Shown in pieces: positions 1-4,875 of a stretch of 5,507 nucleotides of DNA (positions are counted from its first letter, which is position 1; every line of letters starts with the position of its first letter). The position numbers were made by a program, and so were the translations under genes. The notes beneath the pieces were generated by a model. The model had not been told where the DNA came from and did no database searches. It worked only from the letters and a program-made list of their open reading frames with translations. The stretch covers positions 1 to 5,507 of the forward strand of contig WTCK01000240.1 in assembly GCA_013138615.1 (NCBI GenBank), read 5' to 3'. This DNA comes from Candidatus Thorarchaeota archaeon. GTDB lineage: Archaea > Asgardarchaeota > Thorarchaeia > Thorarchaeales > Thorarchaeaceae.

Positions 1-369
1 ATTGACCCGAGGACGCCCGCCCCACTCAGCATCAAGATTCGGGGAATGTGGACGCAAGACGCCCCTTAGCGTTTCGACAGACTCGAAGTCAGGAAGAATA
101 GCGACATGATGAATCGCCTCCTGATCCTCTATCTCCACCGTTAGAATGAATGCGATTGAACCTGTGGTCAGAATTCCGTTCTTCTCTTTTAGATGAGTTC
201 TAAGATGGTCAAGCCAATCGGGCTGGGTCGCATCGCCGGTGCCAAGAACTGCAAGGCCCTTCTCAATTGCACCTTGGGTAAGCGCTGGAATGGTCATATG
301 CTTGCTTACGCCTATTGAGTGAAGCGAGTGAATGTGCAGGTCGACGTCATATTCTTCCATGCGCCACAT
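1..369 (-). CDS. endoQ: Endonuclease Q (EndoQ), PHP-domain DNA repair nuclease; N-terminal part only
   Basis: Reading the minus strand from 369 gives an open frame that leaves the window at base 1, so only the N-terminal ~120 residues are visible. Counting from the ATG at 360, the PHP-fold metal-binding motif DLHIHS is at residues 7-12. GTGD follows at 40-43, TVE at 74-76, IHHVAILP at 83-90 and a GGRP segment near 114-117. This order and spacing is what I know from archaeal EndoQ (TIGR00375), which nicks DNA 5' of deoxyuridine, hypoxanthine, xanthine and abasic sites. The nuclease function is family knowledge; the zinc finger and C-terminal domains lie outside the window. Two in-frame ATGs compete. 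An AGGAG at 374-378 is 4 bases from the ATG at 369 and 13 from the ATG at 360; I chose 369, but 360 is close to equally likely. The AGGAG overlaps the stop of the upstream dehydrogenase gene, 8 bases away, so the two are probably one operon. Confidence 0.85.
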   Translation of the reverse strand, partial: MWRMEEYDVDLHIHSLHSIGVSKHMTIPALTQGAIEKGLAVLGTGDATQPDWLDHLRTHLKEKNGILTTGSIAFILTVEIEDQEAIHHVAILPDFESVETLRGVLRPHSPNLDAEWGGRPRVN

Positions 370-377
370 CTGTCTCC

Positions 378-1367
378 TCAGATGTTCACGAGGACCTTCG
401 TTACGTCTGGCTGATTGGCGTGCTCGAAAGCCTTGGAACCGTCCTCGAGAGTAAACTGCTTGCTGACCAATCGATTTACCTCGATTCTGCCTTTGGATAG
501 CATGTCCAATGCCTTGCTGTATGGACCTCTACTGGTACCAACGACTCTAATCTCACGATTTACAATCTCAGTGGCATTGATCTGAACGTCGTGGCCGTGC
601 ATACTCTTGAGCGCGATTGCCCCGCGGCTCCTCACGATTTCGAGCGCCATTGTGAACCCGTCGGGAGTGCCTGTAGCTTCAACAACTAAAGCCGGGCCTG
701 CTCCGGAAGTAGCTTCCAGAACTGCCTTCTTCCAATCCGTTTCTTCCGTGTTAATCGTGTGTGTGAGGCCAAGCTGTCTTCCGATGCCTAGTTGGTAACG
801 GTTGCGATCCAACAAGAGGACGTCAGCACCGGTGGCGTCGTATATCTGAGAAATGAGCAAACCTAGCTTGCCACTTCCGATAACTAAGACAGATTCCCCA
901 CGCTCGACAGGAGAATCGATTTGAGTCTGAATAGCCGAAGCTAAGGGCTCAACAAAAGTGCCAGCTAACATATCTACACCGTCTGGGAGTAGATGGATTA
1001 GGTCGGCTGGTACACTAAGGTATTCTCTCATCCCTCCGTCTACCGTGAATCCAAGAGTTTGCTTTGTGAGACAGAGATGCTTGAGGGTTTTTTTGCAGTA
1101 CCAGCAGCGACCGCAAGCCAGATCTACTTCAGTCGTTACCATAGCCCCGGGTGCAAACTCAGGCACGGAGCTTTCGTGTATAACCCCGGCAATCTCACGT
1201 CCGAGGATTATTGGCAAGGGTGCGTCGAGGTCACCCTTCCAAATTGCAAGGTCAGTACCACTAATCCCCACTGACCTGACCTCTATTCTCACATCTCCGG
1301 GCATAAGCGGCGTGATAGGTGTGTCAGCCACCTGCAAACCATCGCGTGTCAGGACAAGAGATTGCAT
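378..1367 (-). CDS. Medium-chain dehydrogenase/reductase (alcohol/threonine/sorbitol dehydrogenase-like), atypical catalytic zinc site
   Basis: This 329-residue cytosolic protein is slightly shorter than the usual ~340-350 for zinc-dependent MDR enzymes. The GroES-like N-terminal domain carries a complete structural-zinc lobe, CGRCWYC...C, with Cys85, 88, 91 and 99 at canonical spacing. The Rossmann domain has GSGKLG at 164-169, and Asp187 at the end of the second strand suggests NAD(H) rather than NADP(H). The oddity is the catalytic zinc site. The usual GxCGTD is GISGTD (Ser36), and the usual GHE is GRE (Arg57), although Glu58 and the EPLA segment at 140-143 remain. Both changes are clear in the codons (AGT, CGT). 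Either the enzyme works without catalytic zinc or the site is remodelled. The substrate cannot be read from the sequence. The ATG at 1367 is supported by GAGG at 1376-1379, 8 bases upstream. It is divergent from mer and lies directly upstream of endoQ, with no obvious functional link to either. Confidence 0.88.
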   Translation of the reverse strand: MQSLVLTRDGLQVADTPITPLMPGDVRIEVRSVGISGTDLAIWKGDLDAPLPIILGREIAGVIHESSVPEFAPGAMVTTEVDLACGRCWYCKKTLKHLCLTKQTLGFTVDGGMREYLSVPADLIHLLPDGVDMLAGTFVEPLASAIQTQIDSPVERGESVLVIGSGKLGLLISQIYDATGADVLLLDRNRYQLGIGRQLGLTHTINTEETDWKKAVLEATSGAGPALVVEATGTPDGFTMALEIVRSRGAIALKSMHGHDVQINATEIVNREIRVVGTSRGPYSKALDMLSKGRIEVNRLVSKQFTLEDGSKAFEHANQPDVTKVLVNI

Positions 1368-1406
1368 AGTTACACCCTCACCTAAGAAACTGGTTCCTTA
1401 CCAACA

Positions 1407-1422
1407 CAATAAACCCTTCGAT
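1407..1422 (-). promoter_or_regulatory. Candidate archaeal promoter (BRE/TATA) for the dehydrogenase-endoQ operon
   Basis: On the minus strand a purine-rich CGAAGG leads directly into GTTTATTG, an arrangement resembling a BRE followed by a TATA box. Transcription would start about 25 bases downstream, near 1386, giving a leader of about 18 bases that contains the GAGG site of the dehydrogenase gene. It is called by eye from a short degenerate motif in an AT-rich intergenic region, so it is only a candidate. Confidence 0.35.
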
Positions 1423-1470
1423 TATGTCGAATTTGGAATTATCGCTTAAGAGTATTCAGTAGAGAGTTTC

Positions 1471-1478
1471 ACTTATCT
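1471..1478 (+). promoter_or_regulatory. Candidate TATA element for mer
   Basis: ACTTATCT lies about 50 bases upstream of the mer start. Initiation about 25 bases downstream, near 1500, would leave a leader of about 23 bases holding the AGGAGG site. The match to the archaeal TATA consensus is weak. The rest of the 155-base divergent region (1368-1522) shows no RNA gene or clear operator. Confidence 0.25.
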
Positions 1479-1507
1479 GGTGCCGATATTAGTAGCTGCT
1501 GTGAAAA

Positions 1508-1513
1508 AGGAGG
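1508..1513 (+). promoter_or_regulatory. Strong Shine-Dalgarno site of mer
   Basis: AGGAGG stands 9 bases upstream of the GTG at 1523. It is a full match to the archaeal 16S rRNA 3' end and fixes the GTG as the start of mer. Confidence 0.8.
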
Positions 1514-1522
1514 CCAAGGTTA

Positions 1523-2587
1523 GTGGTTCGCTTTGGAATTGAGTTCGTGCCTGACAAGCCAATAGACAAGATAGTTCATTGGGCCAAGCTCGCTGAGAAG
1601 AACGGCTTCGACATCGTCTGGCTCACAGACCACTACAATAATCGCAATGTATGGTCAGCATTGACTGTAATTGCATTGAACACGAGCAGGGTCATCATAG
1701 GTCCAGGGGTTTCGAATCCATATCACATGAGCCCAGCCCTCTCAGCATCGGCAGCGGTCACGCTCAATGAGATAAGCAACGGACGAGCGGCAATAGGCTT
1801 TGGTGCAGGAGATAAGACTACACTCAACAGCATAGGCATCGATTGGGTTAAGCCGGTTTCAGCTGTTGTTGAGTGCATACAGTATGTTAGGGCACTGACG
1901 GAAGGACAAACATTCACACTAGACGGGAAAGCCTTCAAGGTCAAGGGAGCTAAACTGAACATCGTGAAGCGCATGGCTGTACTTGATGACAAGGGTAATC
2001 CTAGACTTATGGATGGGAAACCTATCAAACGCGGACCGAAGATACCAATCTATGCAGGCGCACAGGGAGCCCAGATGCTGAAACGCACCGCGATGGTCGC
2101 AGATGGAATCCTCATCAATGCTAGTCATCCGAAGGATTTCAAGATCGCATTGGAGAAGATAAGAGAGGGAGCCGAAGAGGCCGGTCGTGATCTCTCCGAA
2201 ATAGATGTCGGGGCGTATGCTGCTTGCAGCATTGGAGAAACGTATGACGAAGCGTTGAAGGGGGACCTGAAGATTGTCGTTGCATTCATAGTTGCCAGTT
2301 CCCCGGAAGTGATTCTAAAGAGATACGGAATTGATGCAGATTCCTGCAAGCGTGTCAGGAAACTCCTTGGGGAGGGTAACTTCAAGGAGTTGCCCAAAGC
2401 AATCTCCGAAAGAATGCTGGACGCTTTCTCGATAGTGGGAGATAGCAAGCAATGTATCAGGCGCATAGAGGACTTAGTGAAGGCGGGAGTGACTCAAATG
2501 GTAATAGGCTCGCCAATAGGGCCAGACAAGTCAAACGCCATAAAACAGATCGGACGTGACATCATCCCACACTTCAAGGCGAAGTGA
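1523..2587 (+). CDS. mer: 5,10-methylene-tetrahydromethanopterin reductase (F420-dependent, Mer)
   Basis: Mer interconverts methylene- and methyl-tetrahydromethanopterin with coenzyme F420 as electron carrier, in methanogenesis or the archaeal Wood-Ljungdahl pathway; it is cytosolic. The 354-residue product begins FGIEFVPD and shows Mer-type segments: LTDHYNNRNV (34-43), GVSNPY (62-67, the region of the family's bulge/cis-peptide), AAIGFGAGDK (89-98), YAGAQG (177-182), DGILINASHPKDF (194-206), IVVAFIVASSP (251-261) and GSPIGPDK (329-336). These cover the luciferase-like TIM barrel from end to end and separate it from other luciferase-like F420 enzymes. It is longer than methanogen Mer as I remember it (about 320-330). 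The excess appears to be a charged, hairpin-like stretch at about residues 147-171, just before KIPIYAGAQG. The GTG start has a perfect ribosome binding site. The gene stands first in a plus-strand series, with 61 bases before the next gene. Its presence alone does not show methanogenesis, since many non-methanogenic archaea carry it. Confidence 0.93.
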   Translation: MVRFGIEFVPDKPIDKIVHWAKLAEKNGFDIVWLTDHYNNRNVWSALTVIALNTSRVIIGPGVSNPYHMSPALSASAAVTLNEISNGRAAIGFGAGDKTTLNSIGIDWVKPVSAVVECIQYVRALTEGQTFTLDGKAFKVKGAKLNIVKRMAVLDDKGNPRLMDGKPIKRGPKIPIYAGAQGAQMLKRTAMVADGILINASHPKDFKIALEKIREGAEEAGRDLSEIDVGAYAACSIGETYDEALKGDLKIVVAFIVASSPEVILKRYGIDADSCKRVRKLLGEGNFKELPKAISERMLDAFSIVGDSKQCIRRIEDLVKAGVTQMVIGSPIGPDKSNAIKQIGRDIIPHFKAK

Positions 2588-2648
2588 CTCCGCGATACGC
2601 GTTCATACTCAAGTAGCTCAATGACTTACATGGGAAGGAAACCCTTTT

Positions 2649-3686
2649 GTGAGTGAAGTTACAAAATCGGATGGTCAAGACATGTCCACTCTTAGCCTGA
2701 AAAAGCACGGAACTGGCATAGTTCTAGAGTATGGAAAAGTAAAGCTTGCACTTGACACTGGAGTGCAGGGGGCAACGACTCTTCTATCTCATTCACACAC
2801 AGACCATATTGGCAGGCTTGACAGAGCGGACCAAGTCATTGGAACCAAAGGAACTTTTGACACCTATTCTGCGCGAGGAGGAAAACGGCCTGCTAATCGA
2901 ATCGTAGTTGAATATGAGCAGATGACAGTTCTCAAGGGAGTTAACGTCACAGCTATCAATGCAGGTCATGTGCTTGGCTCAACAATGTTCCTAATCGAAT
3001 TTGAAGCCGGTTTGCGGGCATTGTTTACGGGCGATTTCAATGTCGTTGATAGCATCGTGCACGAACGTGCTCATCCCGTCAAGGCAGATGTATTGATCAC
3101 TGAAGCGACCTACGGTTCACCCTCTTGGATTTTTCCAAGCAGAATCGAAACACATGAGAATATCGTGAAGGCCGCAGCCAATAGTCTTGCCGAAGGCGTT
3201 AACCCGCTATTCAATGCATATTCATTGGGAAAAGCCCAAGAAGTAATCGCTCTTCTCCAGGATCGAGGGATAAGCGTGGTTTCAGGAAACCGTAGCATTG
3301 ACGAAGTATGCAAAGTATACAACCGTCATGGATTTGATCTAAAACAGATTCCCATCACTTCGAAAGACTTTGGCAATCTAATTGAGAGGGGCTGCGCAAT
3401 CGTGACTTCTTCACCTCGACACACTGAAGCGCATATTCGAAGGATGCATGGAAAGATGGAGAGCAGAGCGATTATGGACAGAATGAAGCCCTATTCTCTT
3501 TCAGGTTGGACGCTTGGCAAGTTCAGACTACGCGGTTTCCCTTTGAGCGCACATTCAGACTTTCTAGGACTCTTGAAATTCGCCAAGGATGTTGATCCCA
3601 AAGTCGTCTATTGTTTCACAGAAAACGCGCGTGAGTTCTCAGGACATCTTGCAGAGGCGGGGTTGAATGCAGTACCACTGGAGTAG
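2649..3686 (+). CDS. Metallo-beta-lactamase/beta-CASP family nuclease (YSH1-like, mRNA 3'-end-processing or exonuclease type)
   Basis: This 345-residue soluble protein has the MBL metal-binding motifs in order: Asp36 (LDTG), HSHTDH at 48-53, His107 (AGHVLGS), Asp129 (TGDF) and His302 (LSAHSDF). The beta-CASP motif A acid is Glu152 in TEATYG, and a KAQEV helix near 195-199 is typical of the cap domain. Motif B is not clear. The late SGW element (285-287) followed by the final histidine resembles the compact exonuclease branch that includes DNA-ligase-associated exonucleases and the archaeal proteins annotated as mRNA 3'-end processing factors. It lacks the N-terminal KH domains of aCPSF1. Processing of RNA or single-stranded DNA is inferred from the family; the substrate is unknown. 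The GTG at 2649 is chosen for AAGGA at 2635-2639, 9 bases upstream. An in-frame ATG at 2682 (residue 12) lies nearer the conserved part but has no good ribosome site. The stop abuts the next gene with no gap. Confidence 0.88.
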   Translation: MSEVTKSDGQDMSTLSLKKHGTGIVLEYGKVKLALDTGVQGATTLLSHSHTDHIGRLDRADQVIGTKGTFDTYSARGGKRPANRIVVEYEQMTVLKGVNVTAINAGHVLGSTMFLIEFEAGLRALFTGDFNVVDSIVHERAHPVKADVLITEATYGSPSWIFPSRIETHENIVKAAANSLAEGVNPLFNAYSLGKAQEVIALLQDRGISVVSGNRSIDEVCKVYNRHGFDLKQIPITSKDFGNLIERGCAIVTSSPRHTEAHIRRMHGKMESRAIMDRMKPYSLSGWTLGKFRLRGFPLSAHSDFLGLLKFAKDVDPKVVYCFTENAREFSGHLAEAGLNAVPLE

Positions 3687-4250
3687 GTGAGTAGCTTGTT
3701 GAATGAACTCTCTGAATTGGTTGAACCTGTCCATGCTGAGTCATTCTTCTCAGTATCACGGACAGGAGAGATACACGAGAGACTCTCCTACGAGTATGCT
3801 GACGCAGAAGGATACTATCGAAAAGTAGTTCGCGATCAGAACCTTCTAGCAAAGGAGGTTCAAAAGCTGGCGGCGAACATGCAATTCTATCTCGATAAGG
3901 AGCGCGTCGAGATTAACGATGAAAGAGTTAAGTCAAAGGTCAGCATGTGCGACATCTTTCCCAAGGGTGCGACAGAGGTAGTTGCAGTTGTGTTTCTCAT
4001 AGATTTCACTGGCAAGTTCAACCCAAGCAAGAACAAAATTGTCACGTGGCTTGAAGAGGAAACCGCACCCTATGACTTTGAAATTCAATGGCGATTCCCT
4101 TTGGGAACTCACATTATCGAGATTGATACCCTACTTGAGTACGAAATTTACGATGACATAGTGACACTATGGGCTACTGAGGGACAGGATGTCGGAGGTT
4201 ATGAGCGAATGGAGTTCATGCTGCCGGAGGTGTCGCTTGATGCAGATTGA
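3687..4250 (+). CDS. Conserved-looking hypothetical protein, translationally coupled to the MBL nuclease
   Basis: I do not recognise this 187-residue protein. It is acidic and soluble, with no signal peptide or membrane segment. A helical, charged stretch at about 40-75 precedes alternating strand-like segments: EVVAVVFLIDF (97-107), FEIQWRF (131-137), HIIEIDTLLEYEIY (142-155) and DIVTLWA (157-163). This suggests an alpha/beta domain. There is only one cysteine (Cys88), so a zinc site is unlikely. The GTG at 3687 directly follows the nuclease stop. However, AGGTGA at 3685-3690 is 5 and 8 bases from in-frame TTG codons at 3696 and 3699, so the true start may be 3-4 codons later. The abutting start and the overlap of its end with the membrane-protein gene make co-translation likely. 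A role as partner or regulator of the nuclease is inference from position only. The length, composition and coupling make it a real gene. Confidence 0.8.
   Translation: MSSLLNELSELVEPVHAESFFSVSRTGEIHERLSYEYADAEGYYRKVVRDQNLLAKEVQKLAANMQFYLDKERVEINDERVKSKVSMCDIFPKGATEVVAVVFLIDFTGKFNPSKNKIVTWLEEETAPYDFEIQWRFPLGTHIIEIDTLLEYEIYDDIVTLWATEGQDVGGYERMEFMLPEVSLDAD
4226..4232 (+). promoter_or_regulatory. Shine-Dalgarno site fixing the start of the DUF131-like gene
   Basis: GGAGGTG lies 7 bases before the ATG at 4240 and inside the coding region of the preceding gene. It selects 4240 over the in-frame ATG at 4189, which would add 17 unrelated residues. Confidence 0.75.
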
Positions 4251-4491
4251 TAGCCTATTCGGTATCATAGGACTGTCATTAGTCATCATGGGCATCTTGG
4301 TCATTCTTCTGGGCATGACCTTGATGATGCGTGAATCGGACCAAGGAAACACAGAAACCCGTAGAGAAAGCAAGGGCATAATCCTGTTGGGGCCGATACC
4401 AATCGTCTGGGGTTACGGGAAAAAGGGGTGGGCTGTAGCAATCATAGTGGGGATCATGCTCGTCCTTCTATGGATCCTATTCCGTGGCTAG
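4240..4491 (+). CDS. Small membrane protein of the DUF131/TIGR00304 archaeal family
   Basis: This 83-residue protein has two membrane segments, at about residues 5-29 and 64-81. They are joined by a polar, charged loop (RESDQGNTETRRESK, 31-45) and the segment GIILLGPIPIVWG (46-58). A glycine-rich IILLGPIPIV motif between two hydrophobic segments in a protein of about 80 residues is the signature I know from DUF131 (TIGR00304). This family is widespread in archaea and its function is not known. The start at 4240 overlaps the end of the preceding gene by 11 bases and has a near-perfect ribosome site, so it is the third member of the nuclease cluster. An in-frame ATG at 4189 exists, but its extension is cysteine- and arginine-rich, lies within the neighbouring gene and precedes a well-placed Shine-Dalgarno, so I rejected it. 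Confidence 0.82.
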   Translation: MQIDSLFGIIGLSLVIMGILVILLGMTLMMRESDQGNTETRRESKGIILLGPIPIVWGYGKKGWAVAIIVGIMLVLLWILFRG

Positions 4492-4514
4492 TCGAAACGG
4501 TGAATTCTTGGACA

Positions 4515-4522
4515 TTATATTA
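4515..4522 (+). promoter_or_regulatory. Candidate TATA box for the zinc-ribbon gene
   Basis: TTATATTA sits in the 107-base gap between the DUF131-like gene and the zinc-ribbon gene and is a fair match to the archaeal TATA consensus. A start near 4545 would give a leader of about 50 bases to the ATG at 4599. This suggests the zinc-ribbon gene has its own promoter. No other structure was seen in the gap. Confidence 0.45.
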
Positions 4523-4598
4523 TCGAATGTGGGTATTACCTATGGAGTACGAAGCCTCATAGATGAAGAATAGCTCTAATTATTGGAGACAAACTCTC

Positions 4599-4856
4599 AT
4601 GATATTCAAATGCAGAAACTGCGGTGACACATCAGCCGACATCGATATGGTACTCGATGGCACTTGCCATTGTGGATGTACCCACTTCCAGTTGTCTTCT
4701 GAAGACGTACCCGGTGTATCCACGGAGATTTCACAGAAAGAGCAGATACGAAGAGACCTACATCTCTGGGTAGACCTCAACCTAGATTCTATGGAGTCAA
4801 GTGATATCGGAAGTATCCGAGTCGCTTTCGAGTGCGAGAAACCAAAAATGGCATGA
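4599..4856 (+). CDS. Small zinc-ribbon protein, DUF2072/COG3364-like
   Basis: This 85-residue protein opens with a rubredoxin-type zinc knuckle, KCRNCG (Cys5, Cys8). After 14 residues comes GTCHCGCTHF, with cysteines at 23, 25 and 27 and histidines at 24 and 29. The spacing resembles archaeal zinc-ribbon proteins grouped as DUF2072/COG3364, where the second knuckle is normally CxxC; here the cysteines are spaced every second residue. The rest is polar and partly helical, ending in a short strand-like SIRVAFE (72-78). I recall family members having a longer C-terminal part, so this one may be short. Nucleic-acid or protein binding is inferred from the zinc ribbon only. I chose the ATG at 4599 because GGAG at 4585-4588 lies 10 bases upstream and the zinc motif begins almost at once. 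An in-frame ATG at 4563 would add 12 residues but lacks a well-spaced site. It converges on the helicase gene. Confidence 0.72.
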   Translation: MIFKCRNCGDTSADIDMVLDGTCHCGCTHFQLSSEDVPGVSTEISQKEQIRRDLHLWVDLNLDSMESSDIGSIRVAFECEKPKMA

Positions 4857-4875
4857 ATGCATGCATTCTATTTTT
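4844..4875. terminator. Palindrome between convergent genes, possible bidirectional terminator
   Basis: GAATGCATGCATTC at 4855-4868 is a perfect 14-base palindrome. It could fold as a 5-base-pair stem with a CATG loop. A run of five A lies upstream (4844-4848) and five T downstream (4871-4875), so both strands present a U-run after the palindrome in their own direction of transcription. It overlaps both stop codons (TGA at 4854-4856, plus; TAG at 4868-4870, minus). Archaeal termination relies mainly on U-tracts, so the T-runs may matter more than the hairpin. The function is inferred. Confidence 0.55.

Noticed and set aside
958..1449. 163-codon open frame on the plus strand
   Set aside because: It lies antisense to the dehydrogenase, has low-complexity Ser/Arg/Pro composition and no domain, while the minus-strand frame shows clear MDR motifs.
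1723..2466. Three minus-strand open frames of 69-113 codons inside mer
   Set aside because: They are shadows of the strongly supported Mer frame and have no motif or ribosome site.
2591..2601. CGCG-ATA-CGCG inverted repeat just after the mer stop
   Set aside because: The stem is only 4 base pairs with a 3-base loop, no T-run follows, and CGCG is self-complementary, so chance is likely; not called as a terminator.
2621..2656. 11-codon open frame overlapping the nuclease start
   Set aside because: It has no ribosome site of its own and contains the Shine-Dalgarno of the nuclease gene; a regulatory leader peptide cannot be supported from one sequence.
3110..3852. Minus-strand open frames across the nuclease and the unknown gene
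   Set aside because: They run antisense to conserved MBL motifs, and their composition is unlike a protein.
4189..4239. N-terminal extension of the DUF131-like protein from an upstream ATG
   Set aside because: The GGAGGTG site lies 7 bases before the ATG at 4240, which also fits the family's usual length.
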